Shown one piece after another: positions 53,479 through 64,000 of a stretch of 64,000 nucleotides of DNA. Under the pieces are notes generated by a model. It saw nothing but the letters and a program-made list of their open reading frames with translations, was not told the origin of the DNA and ran no database searches. How positions within the stretch are numbered: the stretch's first letter is position 1; each line of letters begins with the position of its first letter. The stretch comes from Phoebastria nigripes (taxonomy: Eukaryota; Chordata; Aves; Procellariiformes; Diomedeidae), in assembly GCA_035582835.1 (NCBI GenBank), contig JAYKAV010001853.1, positions 263,219-327,218 on the forward strand. Reading direction: 5' to 3'. The translations under genes and the position numbers were made by a program.

Positions 53479-56010
53479 TCTACCCACTTTCCTCCATTGC
53501 CCCACAGCAAGGTTTTCTTGCCTATTGTACAAAAACCTGTGAAATACACATTTGCACAATATATGCAGAAAAAAACCCACAGGATGCCTCACTGCAAGGT
53601 TTCACTGATGACTTTTCCACAAAAACATGCTGGCCAGACATTTTGTATCTTGTGGTTTCATCCATGGGTGCTGAGAGTAGGTCCAGACCTCCAAAATCTG
53701 TTCTGGTATTTTAGTGCCCATGCCCAGCCATGCTTAAGGCTTTCCTCATTACAGCTCCATCCTTTGTGGTGCTGGTCACCCCACCACCAGCAAACACACA
53801 GCTCCTACACCATACAGGCCCTGGGACAAGCAAGGCATCTTCATAGCCTTTTTTCCTCCATGCTCTTCCTTTTAGCTCTTTGATGAGTTTTAAGGAGATG
53901 GAGGGAAAGGTGAGCATCTCAGTGAAGGTGATGGAGTACTGCTCAGGTGGGGGGAAGTTTTGTTTTGTTGAGTTTTTTTAACATGATCAGCACTGGTGGC
54001 AAATGAAAGAAGGACTGAGAGGCAAAATGTAATTTGAACAAACAATAAATGGCTTATCTACAAAAAAAGAGATAGCATTTCATGGAGCTGTCGGAATGGC
54101 ACAGCAAAGCAGAACTGTATGTTAAACATCTGTGGATTCTTTCTCGGGCTGGTGACTCTTGAAAGCAATAAACAAAGATTTGGTCAATACCCAAAAATAA
54201 CTTCACAAAGTTTTGTTGCCAGATTTTCAAAATGTGGGAATCTCTGCACAGGCTGATTGGACAAAGAGAGACCGTGCCCTTCTTCCAACCCAGTATAAAA
54301 AAAAGAAAATTGTAATGAGAAGCAAAGATTTTTAACTAATAAAGTCTACATGTACGTTTATCCCTTTTCTTCTCTGAGGGACGTCATAGTGATTTTATGA
54401 TGCTGCTAGGAGAACCTTTGGCTTGTATTCGTTTGGAAACAGAAATTCTTTGCATATCATAGTCATTAACTAGCCTAGCTAAGAATTACTCAATGTTAAC
54501 CCTGACCTACATGGATTGGAAACAATTATCCCTTGATACTAAAAGCTTTTTCATTCAATAACTAAAAAAGTTATTTTTCACCCTGGACCACACTTTAAAA
54601 AAAAACAACACAAACATGTTTTCCAAAACAGCCTAAATGCAAAAATGAACATTTACCCTAAAAGCAATTCGTTTAAACTGATGCAACATCACTTCTCATA
54701 ATATATTTGGATCTATTTCAGCAACTGTTGGAGAAAAACAGCGAGTCTTGGAGCTCAGAGTGCTTAAGGGCTGCTGTGGCAAGTTTGCACCATCCCATTG
54801 CTGTGCTCAGAGAGCATTGTGTCATTAGTGTGAGGTACAGCTGCAATGTTGGAGGGCAGAGCATGCAGAATTGGGCTTGGCTAGAGTCCTTGCTATCCCA
54901 CCATGGCACAGATATGCACCCTTTTCCCCTTGTAGCAAATGCATGAGCCGCCGCCAGCAGCAGGGAGTTCCCCTCTTCAAGGGGAATCGTTCACAGTGTC
55001 TCTCTGGTCTAGTTAAGAGAGTGAGCAAGGAGTCCAGGGTTTAAGTATCTCTGTGTAAGACATTAACACTACAAGAGCTTGGTTTGCAGAAATAGAAGTC
55101 TCAAACAGCAATTTTAAGTACCGAGTCAAGGTGCAGGATGAGGAAAGAGCTGCTACTTGCATCTTTCCAAAAAGTGCTTATTCATATCCTTATGCAAAAC
55201 TGCCCGGACCGCATCTCTTGGGTATTTTTAAATGAACATTTTTTTCTCCACCAACTGAAAGTGATAAAAGTTTCCTATGATTTAAATATGTAATAAGAGC
55301 ATGACACACAGGATTTCTGGTAAGAAGCTGTGTTTTGCTTTCCAGCTCAAACCACAGGATCTCATTCTGAGCTGAGGAGGTCACTGGATGGCAGGTGTCA
55401 CTGACCAGGGCTGGTAGGACAAGAGGCCATGGGGTCGCTTCTGGGAGGGGGCACAAGAGCACCCACTGCTGGGGCTGCAACGGTGGGAGGGTTGTAGAAG
55501 CCCTACAGGATGGTCTGTTGAACCAAGGGTTTGAGTTTATTTCTAGCCAGGATCAAGAAAGGATTTTAGCCTAGAGTAGAGGATTTTTTTAGCCTGTANA
55601 AGGGGGTTTCTTGGCCTTCTGGGAAGAATGGTTGAGTCAGGGTTCAGACAGGGGGAAGGAAGCTGGGCTGCGGTAAACTGCAGAGACATCGAGGGAGATG
55701 TGTCTGAGCCAGAAGGGAAATGAGTTGTGTTAGGAGGGAATAGTGAGGGTGAAGGACAGAGCAAGCTGGTGAGGGGGAACTCCTCACATGTGCAACAAGA
55801 GGAGGGACAACGAGCATGTGGAAATGCTGCCTTCTCTTTGGATTTCATACCCTGGCTTATGCAGCTCCCTCCTAAGGTGAGGTAGCCACAGCAAATAAAA
55901 CATAAGGAGTACATCCCACTGCAGAGATATTTTAGTTTCCCCAGCTGAGGTGAACTGCTTACTCTGTTTTTTCCTTTTAATTTGACGTTGTTTGCTAGCT
56001 CAGAATTCTA
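53479..56010. other. No gene seen; non-coding DNA
   Basis: Short to medium frames on both strands (up to 128 codons at 53497-53883), none recognisable. An ambiguous base lies at 55599. Confidence 0.5.
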
Positions 56011-56055
56011 CAGNGGGATCTGGACAGGCTGGATTGATGGGCCAAGGCCAATTGT

Positions 56056-56712
56056 ATGAGATTCAACAAGGCTAAGTGCCAGGTCCTGCACTTCGGCCAC
56101 AACAACCCCATGCAACGCTACAGGCTTGGGGAAGAGTGGCTGGAAAGCTGCCTGGTGGAAAAGGACCTGNGAGTGTTGGTCAACAGCTGGCTGAAGATGA
56201 GCCAGCAGTGTGCCCAGGTGGCCAAGAAGGCCAATAGCATCCTGGCTTGTATCAGAAAGAGTGTGGCCAGCAGGAGTAGCGAAGTGATCATCTCCCTGTA
56301 CTTGGCACTGGTGAGGCCGCACCTCGAATACTGTGTTCAGTTTTGGGCACCTCACTACAAGAAAGACATTGAGGTGCTGGAGCATGTCCCAAGAAGGGCA
56401 ACAAAGCTGGTGAAGGGTCTGGAGCACGAGTCTTATGAGGAGCGGCTGAGGGAACTGGGGTTGTTTAGCCTGGAGAAGAGGAGGCTCAGGAGAGACCTTA
56501 TTGCTCTCTACAACTACCTGAAAGGAGGTTGTAGCAAGGTGGGTGTTGGTGTCTTCTCCCAAGTGACAAGCGATAGGACAAGAGAAAATGGCCTCAAGTT
56601 GTGCCAAGGGAGGTTTAGATTGGATATTAGGAAAAATTTCTTCACCAAAAGGGTTATCAAGCACTGGAACAGGCTGCCCAGGGAAGTGGTTGAGTCACCA
56701 TCCTTGGTGTAG
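56056..56712 (+). pseudogene. CR1 ORF2 (reverse transcriptase) C-terminal fragment
   Basis: A 218-codon open stretch encodes the C-terminal part of the CR1 endonuclease/reverse transcriptase polyprotein, downstream of the palm domain; the catalytic Y-x-D-D region and endonuclease are missing. Recognisable strings are [32 protein letters not shown] and [15 protein letters not shown]. An in-frame TGA at 56035-56037 precedes the ATG used here, so this ATG is not a natural start. The TAG at 56710-56712 comes before the normal end of the family protein and fits a small deletion (inference). Not functional. Confidence 0.92.
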
Positions 56713-56807
56713 ACGTGGTGCTTAGGGACATGGTTTAGTGGTGGACTTGGCACTGCTAGGTTAAAGGTTGGACTTGATGATCTTAAAGACCTTTTCCAAC
56801 CTAAATG

Positions 56808-56831
56808 ATTCTATGATTCTATGATTCTATG
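56808..56831 (+). repeat. CR1 terminal repeat, (ATTCTATG)x3
   Basis: Three exact tandem copies of ATTCTATG close the CR1 element. These serve as the 3' end signature of the family. Confidence 0.97.
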
Positions 56832-58898
56832 GTCATGAACTTACAGAAAATTTGCCTGGAAACCACAGGGAAAAGCAAGAGAGTCTTGGCAAGGGATGGC
56901 ACAGTTGCAAAGCATCTTCCCCAAGCTCCTTGGGCAGAGCTGTGCTCCTCTGGAGGCAGTGCCTGTGCTGCAGAGAGAGGAGCAGTGACCGTTCTTCTGC
57001 AGCATGGAACAGATGAGTTTGGGCTTGTTCACAGAGGGTTTGGGGGCACAAGGGAGGAAGGATATTTCAGTCTGTTGATCATCGCCAAGAAAATCTTTCA
57101 ATAAATGAGAAATCGTTATTTGTTTGGTATTGGACCAGATTGCATCCAGATTCTTCCTCTGTTGGAGCTCAGCTGTATTTTATTGCACTTGTGTAACAAT
57201 CCTGGCCCTATCTAGGAGGGGTGGGTTTGCGTTTTGGATAATTGCCTGATAAGCAGTAGGATGGGACCCCTCAGCACTTCCCCATGCAGTGCACGTAGCT
57301 TGTACCACAGGGCTTTTTTCAAGGGGGTGGAGTTGTGGGAGAGGGAAAATGTTACATTTTTCACGATACTTAATACACTGTGACTCAAAGACCATTGGGG
57401 TCTCATTTTGGCTTCATTCAGCCTGTAATTAATTTCTTTCCCCTTTCTCTAAAAGTCATGGGTGGACGACACCATTTTGCACACAGCAGATGGCTCTGCA
57501 ACATGGCTCATACTCGGGCTATGGCTGGAATTTCTCAAGTTAGAATTGAACAAAATAGGCCCCAAAAGCAAAGCCAAGGGTTGGGGGTTTGTGAGTTGGT
57601 TTGGGGTTTTTTTTTTGCTGGGGATTTCGCCATGTGGGTCCTTTCTGCTGCTGTTAAGAAAAATAATCATCCCCACAGTCCCTGAAGCTGCTGCAAAGAT
57701 CTGTAGAGAGCAGTTGACTCTTTAAGGCAGCTGTCAGGGCCCTCAGGGCACCAGTAAGCCTTACTGACCCTGACCAACCTCCCATGGGACCTCCCTGACA
57801 CCCACAGNGCCCTGAGAGAAGTCAGGGGATAGAGATAAGGATGGAGGCCATTTCCCTAATATCATCCTGCTTAGGAGGACCAAGAAGCAAGAGCTGCCCT
57901 ATGGGCTTGGCACCCAGGAGAATGGAGACAGGTTGCATGCATGATGGAGCAAAGGCTGGCCTGGAGGCACATCATCCATGAGACACAGCTGATAGGTAGG
58001 GTGCCCAGATGGCACTTGGACACACATTCTTACTTCCCAGGTTCTTTGTGGATCTCTATAACTGGCTCCTGCTGGTAGCTCCCTACAGAAAACCCATGCA
58101 GGGTTTGAGAGTGGGAACCAGGGGGAAAGTAACTGAAAAAAATTGTGGAAAAGATTTGAAGAGAATGTAAAAGCACAGCAAACTGTGCTTTTCTGATGAT
58201 TACAAACCCAACATATAACAGAAATCCTCTCTTTGCTTCTGACTCCAGCAACTTATTGTTATAGAGGTAGTTTATTAAACTCCCATGTCATGGACAGGGT
58301 CATGATCTGGCCAATACCCTGCCCTGGGAAAGCTCAGCCTCGGGTCTGAAGCTCCTAGAGATTAAAATGGTGCCTAGACGGAAAGCAGTGTTAAAATGTT
58401 CACCAGGAACACACTGCACACAGTCTCATGAATGTGACTGTACCTACCTCAGTGGACCAATGCAGGACTTTAGCATGGCTGGAAGGGTCACCTATTGAGT
58501 TTGTGAGCTCTTGCTGTTACCCTGCTATTGATGTAGTAACAGCTAAGTAGAGATGTAAAGATGTGAAGAGTGAGGAGCAGTTAACCTCCCTCAGACAGAT
58601 GGACAAAACCAAATTTTTGTCCTTATAGCACCACAGGGGAAAAAAACATTTTTCACAATGGCATTCTCTCTTTTTAAATCTTTACAATTCTTTTAGAAAA
58701 CACCTGTGGTCCAGAGAGCACTGAAATGACTCAACAAAGACTGAACACAGACCTGTCAGTGAGCTCTCAGGCTGTATCACCAGGTCGTTTGGGATCTTAG
58801 TCCTGCTGAATCTTCTGAGTAACATTTATCTTCTTCATTTTTCAATCCAAAGCCACAGCCTTTAGCAAAAACAATATCTGGGCAAGCCAAGCTGAAAG
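56832..58898. other. No gene seen; between CR1 and LTR
   Basis: Moderately GC-richer non-coding DNA, with medium frames on both strands (up to 101 codons) and no recognised motif. A T10 run lies at 57607-57616 and an ambiguous base at 57808. Confidence 0.5.
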
Positions 58899-58903
58899 CC
58901 TTT
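58899..58903. repeat. Target-site duplication CCTTT, left copy
   Basis: CCTTT directly before the LTR; the identical CCTTT follows it at 59480-59484. Five bases is the usual duplication length for ERVL-type (class III) elements. Confidence 0.9.
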
Positions 58904-59029
58904 TGTCATGGTTTAACCCCAGCCAGCAACTAAGCACCACGCAGCCGCTCGCTCACTCCCCCCAGGTGGGATGGGGGAGAGAATCGGAAGGGTAAAAGTG
59001 AGAAAACTCATGGGTTGAGATAAAGACAG

Positions 59030-59035
59030 TTTAAT
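59030..59035 (-). promoter_or_regulatory. Polyadenylation signal ATTAAA of the LTR
   Basis: ATTAAA on the minus strand, about 185 bases downstream of the TATA box, as expected for the R region of a retroviral LTR. Confidence 0.6.
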
Positions 59036-59215
59036 AGGTAAAGCAAAAGCCNCGCACGCAAGCAAAGCAAAACAAGGAATTCATTCACTACTTCCCATCG
59101 GCAGGCAGGTGTTCAGCCATCGCTAGGAAAGCAGGGCTCCATCACGCATAACGGTTACTTGGGAAGACAAACGCCATCACTCCAAACGTCCCCCCCTTCC
59201 TTCTTCTTCCCCCAG

Positions 59216-59225
59216 CTTTTATATA
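59216..59225 (-). promoter_or_regulatory. TATA box of the LTR
   Basis: Reads TATATAAAAG on the minus strand, in the U3 region of the LTR about 250 bases from its 5' end. It would direct transcription towards lower coordinates. Confidence 0.75.
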
Positions 59226-59232
59226 CTGAGCA

Positions 59233-59240
59233 TGACGTCA
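59233..59240. promoter_or_regulatory. Consensus CRE (TGACGTCA) in the LTR
   Basis: A perfect palindromic cAMP response element, the binding site of CREB/ATF factors, seven bases upstream of the TATA box in the sense direction of the LTR. Confidence 0.75.
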
Positions 59241-59479
59241 CATGGTATGGAATACCCCATTGGCCAGTTGGGCTAGCTGTCCTGNCTNTGCTCCCTCCCA
59301 GCTTCTTGTGCACCTGGCAGAGCATGGGAAGCTGAAAAGTCCTTGACTAGTAGACTACTTAGCAACAACTAAAAACATCACTGTGTTATCAACATTCTTC
59401 TCATACTAAATCCAAAACATAGCACTATACCAACTACTAGGAAAAAAAAATTAACTCTATCCCAGCTGAAACCAGGACA

Positions 59480-59484
59480 CCTTT
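59480..59484. repeat. Target-site duplication CCTTT, right copy
   Basis: Identical to 58899-58903; see the LTR. Confidence 0.9.
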
Positions 59485-62400
59485 GCATCGAGCGCTGCTG
59501 GGAGCGAAGGCGAAGGGTGATAGCGCAGCCNGCGGTGCCATCTAGCTGCTGTGCTGCCTCTGGGTTATGCTTGCCATGGTGGTGGGCCCGTCAGCCTGCA
59601 TGGACCTTCCTAAAACAATTTGTGGTTATTCTTCCTTCCGCTGGAAAACAGGTTTGGTTTCACTCAAGGCATAAGGTAAAAGGCTGGTGTTTCTGCACCA
59701 GTTGTGCTTTATTATACTTTCAATCCATTCTTGTTTTATTCATCCTGCTTCTCTCCTTTCTTCTGATTTTAATCAGTTCTGATTTTAGTCAGATGCTGCT
59801 GCGATTACCTTTAATTCTCTTTCCACCAGTACTGGAAATACTCCCCCCGCCTTCTCACTACCTGCATGCCATCAGCCAGCTGTCCCCTCCCTTTGACCTT
59901 CCTGTTAATAAACATAACTATTCATTTCACAAAACAGACATGGGCTCCTGTGTGGTAGTTTCCAGCACCTTTAGAAAAATAAATGGCCAGACCCATTCCT
60001 CAGGCAATCCAGGTAGCCCTGGATTTCACCGACAGCACAACTGTACCCATTGCCTTTGTCCCCTCCCTAATGTCCCAATAAGCTGACAATAAGGAAGGGA
60101 TTATCTATCCAAATTTTGATATTTCTCTGCCACTATTCAAAAAGAATATGTGAAATAACTTAGGCAATAAGAAAGCCTTTTAATGTAGATGAGGACTGTT
60201 ACTCATGAAGGTTTCAGCAGTTCTAAAGAGGATTTCATTTTGAAAGCGTTCACCTCCCAGCAGACTCCATAAGCCACAGAAGACCTCCTGGACGCTCACA
60301 TCATCCAGGGATCCAGGCTCTAAAGCCATCCAACACCTGTGCAAACAGAGCTAGTATTACATAGGCAGTGTGCCCTGCCGTAACATCCACCATGCTGGTC
60401 TTCGTGCAAAGGACACACATCTTTCCAAGGGGATCCAATGCAGTGGTGTTCAGTGATGACAGTGTCCCTACATGGTAAAAAACTAACATAAAGTGATCTC
60501 AGGTCTCACAACAGCAGCAGAGGATGCCCAAGTTTCTGCCATGGTTCATTTGTCCTGAGGTACTCTGAGCTGCCAACCGTCTGGCCGTGGGGGCAGATAC
60601 TGTGTTCTGATTCATACATGGCAGATGTGAAATATCTGTAACTCAGTTGGAGCTCATTAGCCACTCATGATTCCTCTGCCTTTTCCAGGAATTGGTCTAT
60701 GCCTGCAGAATATGGCCCATGCATCTGCCACGGTGTTTGAAATGTAGCCAAAAAGCCAGGGACTGTGCTTGGCACTTAGGAAAGGATCCACTGGGAGGGG
60801 GCTGATGGGCTATCCCTGGAAAATCACATGCTACACAGCATCAGCAGCCAGCTGCTCTAATTTTGCTTGGGGGTTGCCAGTGTCTATGCATTCATTCCTC
60901 GAAAACATGACAAGGGAGAGGTGGCGGTGGTGGTGTGATAAAAGAAGGAAATGGATGGCTGAGTTAATGGTAATGACAGACCAACTCCAGCTAGTTGGAA
61001 ACCAGGACGATGCAGGATAAGCTGTTACTAACACATTTGTCAGAAAACTGAAAACCGCATTTATTTCAAGAGGATGCATGCGTGTAAATGCAGACAAGCA
61101 GAACTCAGAAAGGAGCTCTGTAAACCATGCTGTCTGAAGCCCCTCTGTGCTAGGAAACCCCTCTACATTACAGAGTGTTCAGCTTAACCCATTTCTTCAG
61201 TATTGATCCCAGTAATTTCCTTCTGGCCAGAACATAAACCCCCAAAAGGCGTTCAGCCCTGCCTTGAATGTGCTTCACTGCTTTGTTTGCGGTACGGGTC
61301 ATGAAGCAAGGTGTTGGGCTGTGACTGGAGGTAGGACCAGTGGCTTGGCCTTTCATATTGCAGTGAAAGCTTGATCCCTTGCATTGTAAGACCCTATTTT
61401 CAAGTGCTTACAACATTGCCAAACTATAACCATTTGGAATGAAATTTTCCATGCCAGGTATCTGCCTCAGGCTGAAGTTTTTGGAAAATGTCCACAAACT
61501 CAGCCGTTTCCAATAATGAGGGTAAGGAAAAATTCATTGTTTTGTCCAAGTTAAAAAGCAATTGTGACTTTTTCTTTGAAAAGCTCTGGCACCCCTCTTC
61601 CTTGAAGCAGGAACTTGTTAGAGGGTTGCCTTTCATCAGAGATATCCCTTTTGCCCTCCTGAAAATCTGTCCAAATTTGGCTACGTTACACGCCTTTGGA
61701 AAGCTGAATTTGCACATGCTCAGTGGATAACTAAAAGATTCCTTTCATTTTAGCAATTGAACCCCTGAAGTTTTCATCCTTCCTGAGCAGGTTTCAACCT
61801 TAGGTCAAGCAGGACTTCACTTGCAGTTTCAGCTGCAGAATTCCACAGCCTACAACAGGGCCAGGCACCTGAAAGAAGAGCCAGGAGTCTGTCTCTTTTG
61901 TGCTCTCGGTGATATTCATTGGGGTGAGACAATGTGGAGGAGAAAAATTCCTGGATTCAAATGCAGAAAGGACAAGAGCCAGATGTGTGGGTGGTGATGA
62001 AGGAGGGGAAGACTCAGGAATCCTTCTGACAAGACAAGCAGAAGGACAGGATCGGGGATGGCACATGGATGTGGAACAGCAGCGTGGGGTGAAGAACAGA
62101 GCCGTGGTGGGAGGCAGAGGGACGTGGTGGCTGTGGAGGATGGATGAAATGAAGCAGGAGAGGGGAGGAAGAGGATGGAGAAGTCTTTTCTCACCTGAGA
62201 ACTTTGTCCCTGGAACGAGCTGCAGAGCTCATTTTTGCCTGCCACATCTAATGTGTGAAATGCACAGCCTCAGCACAGACACCAAAATGAATATGCATCC
62301 TTTACATTAATCTTCACAGCTATTCAGTAAAAAGGGACTCATTTCCTTCACCTCTGAATGATGCTGTAAAAATGAATTAAAGACCAGTTATATCTGAGAG

Positions 62401-63593
62401 CTTGGCTATAAAGACAGAGTGCCATGGGAAAAAAGTGCATTAGAAAATTGACAACTCTTGATTTAGGGCAGAGCTTGAATAGTGGGACATAATAAAAAGG
62501 TATTTTACAGCAGAGGACAGAGTTGAAATTCCACAGCTATCTTTAATTCCAGAATTTCCTTAGCTGTTTGCTGTTAAGATGTCAAAGTCAGGTGTTATGC
62601 TCGTAATGTTATCTTTTTTTTATTGTCTAATTTTCTTGGCAGTGCTGGCATTGTCCATAGGCAGTGATTGCATGTGCCAGCTTGTGCTTCAAAATGCAGA
62701 ACAGTAACAAGCATGGATAGCGATACAAGTTGGGGTCTGAAGTTGGGACTGGTTATTTAGAGATGAAAAATCTGTGACAGAAGTTGTTCAGAAAGGTAAG
62801 CAAGACTAGACTGTATCTTTCAGAAGGCTGATTTGGACTGAAGAAAAGAGCTGATTACTCTGGAAGAGGGGGTGATCCTGGGAAACTCTCCTTCTCTATA
62901 TATCACTTTCTTCAAACATTTTTTTCAGGGGTACTTAGAAAGTACGTAAAAGACAAAAAAAGACAAAAAGCACATCTATCATCATATCATTAGATTTAAA
63001 TTCACTTTATAGGAGTTTGCATTTCCACCAGAAAATTTCTAGGCTCCTGCAAATTAAAAAAACTTTGAAAAATCTAACTAGCATTTTTGGAAAAGAACTT
63101 TTGACCCATCAACATGTGTGTGCTGACACAAAGAAACATTACAGACCTCAACATGTATTTGCCTGAATTTCTTTGCACTGTATTTGCTAAATGCTTATGG
63201 CTCTGCCATGGGCACCCACACTGTTTCCTAAGACAGGGAGCGGGGATGCTAAGGACAACCCCATGCCTCAAACTTGCGGAGACTGGGCTAATGGCAAGAA
63301 CTTGTTAACATAAGAAAGCTGATAGCACAGCTAATGTTTGATACTAAAGAAACAATTTTATAACAAAAGGAAAACCTGGTGTTTCAGTGTTGTAGTAGTC
63401 ACGTGAAGGGGACTTTCTCATTGTTTGACTGTCCGTGGGATGTTTGTATGTCCTACCTCAGTGACTGAGTACAAAACTCCTGTCTTGAAGAGTGACCTCC
63501 ATCAAGCCCTGCTACCTCCTGCAGCCTCCCGTGCAACAAGAATACTCTCAGCCATTTGCTGTTTCTGAGAAAAGCCCCTTTCTTTTTCTTCAG
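59485..63593. other. No certain gene; non-coding DNA
   Basis: A 189-codon plus-strand frame (59517-60086) begins just after the LTR, includes an ambiguous base at 59531 and a Leu/Ile/Phe-rich stretch that could look like a membrane segment, but has no recognisable domain. A 136-codon frame at 61900-62310 lies in purine-rich DNA. Both appear fortuitous. Confidence 0.45.
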
Positions 63594-63701
63594 ATCTCTT
63601 GCAGTGGCTACCTACATCACCAGCCTCATTGATGGCCCAGATCCAGAGCTGGTCCCTCTGAAGGCCATTGCTTTCTGCCCTTACAGACTTCCCTTAACAG
63701 A
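63594..63701 (+). CDS. Candidate internal exon, 108 bp, unidentified
   Basis: A long pyrimidine tract ending in TTCTTCAG (63576-63593) is followed by 108 bases and then by GTAAGC at 63702. The length is a multiple of three. Exactly one frame is open across it (one base, 35 codons, two bases); the other two frames contain stops. The peptide begins S-L-A-V-A-T-Y-I-T-S-L-I-D-G and ends F-C-P-Y-R-L-P-L-T. The last exon base before GT is A, so the donor is not optimal. I do not recognise the peptide, and no partner exon was found in the window. It could belong to a gene continuing to the right. Confidence 0.25.
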
Positions 63702-64000
63702 GTAAGCGCCTCTGTGAAACCACTGGGCACTGTTTGAGGAGTCTGGCTTGCTGTCTCGAATCTCTTGCCGAGACCTTTAGGCTAACTCAGAAGTTCCTGT
63801 GCAGCCATTCTGCACACTTTGGTCACTCAAGGTTCCTTTGAGAACCTCCAGACATCATTAGCATACATTAATGACTTCTTAACATATGCTAATAGTTCCC
63901 AGATGGGAAATGTGGGTGGGTCCAAAATAAGCGAAGGAGACTTTGAGCCTTACTAAGCAGCTTGACATGCATCCCTTATCAGCCCGGACACCAGAGAGCC
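63702..64000. other. No gene seen; right edge of window
   Basis: Contains a short GTCTCG...CGAGAC inverted repeat near 63753-63774 and the hairpin listed separately. The composition recalls some LTRs, but no TG/CA ends or duplications could be found. Confidence 0.4.
63857..63893. repeat. Imperfect 15-bp inverted repeat with octamer-like core
   Basis: Arms at 63857-63871 (ATTAGCATACATTAA) and 63879-63893 (TTAACATATGCTAAT) pair at 13 of 15 positions around a 7-base loop. Each arm holds a TTAGCATA string related to POU-factor sites. Confidence 0.7.

Larger units (their letters stand above)
56011..56831 (+). mobile_element. 5'-truncated CR1 LINE, 3' end with terminal repeats
   Basis: A textbook CR1 3' end: the last part of ORF2, a short 3' untranslated region containing the family string GGTTGGACTTGATGATCTTA, and a tail of three exact ATTCTATG copies (56808-56831). 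CR1 elements end in such 8-bp repeats instead of poly-A and are usually cut at the 5' end, as here, where similarity begins at about 56011 within ORF2. Conservation is much higher than in the 39.6-40.6 kb relic. From the 3' sequence it belongs to one of the younger avian CR1 subfamilies; the exact one was not determined. Ambiguous bases lie at 56014 and 56170. Confidence 0.95.
58904..59479 (-). mobile_element. Solo LTR of an avian endogenous retrovirus (ERVL-type)
   Basis: A 576-bp LTR with matching ends: TGTCATGGTT at 58904-58913 and AACCAGGACA at 59470-59479 form a 9-of-10 inverted repeat, beginning TG and ending CA. A perfect 5-bp duplication flanks it. The sense strand is minus: in that direction it starts TGTCCTGGTTTCAGCTGGGA, then carries a CRE, a TATA box and an ATTAAA polyadenylation signal in the right order. 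There is no gag, pol or env on either side, so the element is a solo LTR left by recombination between two LTRs. From memory this LTR is widespread in neoavian genomes and is of the ERVL (class III) type, consistent with the duplication length. Ambiguous bases lie at 59052, 59285 and 59288. Confidence 0.93.

Noticed and set aside
59517..60086. 189-codon plus-strand frame with a hydrophobic stretch
   Set aside because: It spans an ambiguous base, starts beside the LTR end, lies in pyrimidine-rich DNA that naturally gives Leu/Ser/Phe codons, and shows no domain.
61900..62310. 136-codon plus-strand frame rich in Gly, Arg and Glu
   Set aside because: Purine-rich DNA with an opposing 109-codon frame; no recognisable domain.

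Overview
The window is avian nuclear DNA. Three pieces of retroelement support this: a Chicken Repeat 1 (CR1) LINE ORF1 fragment at the left edge, a 5'-truncated CR1 copy ending in the typical ATTCTATG terminal repeats near 56.8 kb, and a solo endogenous-retrovirus LTR near 59 kb of a type that, from memory, is common in neoavian birds. No SINE was seen. The bulk is AT-rich with long stretches lacking open frames. Fourteen isolated N bases show it is a draft assembly. The species cannot be named from this sequence.

Layout. 0-0.6 kb: minus-strand CR1 ORF1, an esterase-like domain cut by the window edge. 0.6-11.9 kb: AT-rich DNA with a poly-A run, a small 11-bp tandem repeat and one cluster of unidentified minus-strand open segments (7.1-7.6 kb). 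11.9-12.7 kb: a GC-rich, CpG-enriched island. 12.7-39.6 kb: mostly AT-rich DNA with a tight CpG cluster at 15.7-15.9 kb and a second CpG-enriched patch at 34.6-34.9 kb. 39.6-40.6 kb: a heavily decayed plus-strand CR1-clade LINE relic. 40.6-55.9 kb: AT-rich DNA, a minus-strand exon-like open frame with a good acceptor at 47.6-48.0 kb, a long A-rich tract at 50.5 kb and a chance-like 188-codon frame at 52.9-53.5 kb. 56.0-59.5 kb: the better preserved CR1 3' end, then the 576-bp solo LTR with a perfect 5-bp target duplication. 59.5-64 kb: nothing certain, apart from a short exon-shaped segment at 63.6 kb and a hairpin at 63.9 kb.

No host protein-coding gene could be named with confidence. The window is best read as intergenic or intronic DNA with retroelement insertions. 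Two exon-like segments (47.6-48.0 kb minus, 63.6-63.7 kb plus) are the best leads to a host transcript. I searched for an unusual system and did not find a convincing one. The most informative leads are the open CR1 ORF1 frame with altered catalytic positions, the LTR carrying a CRE directly beside a TATA box, and the two unidentified exon candidates.
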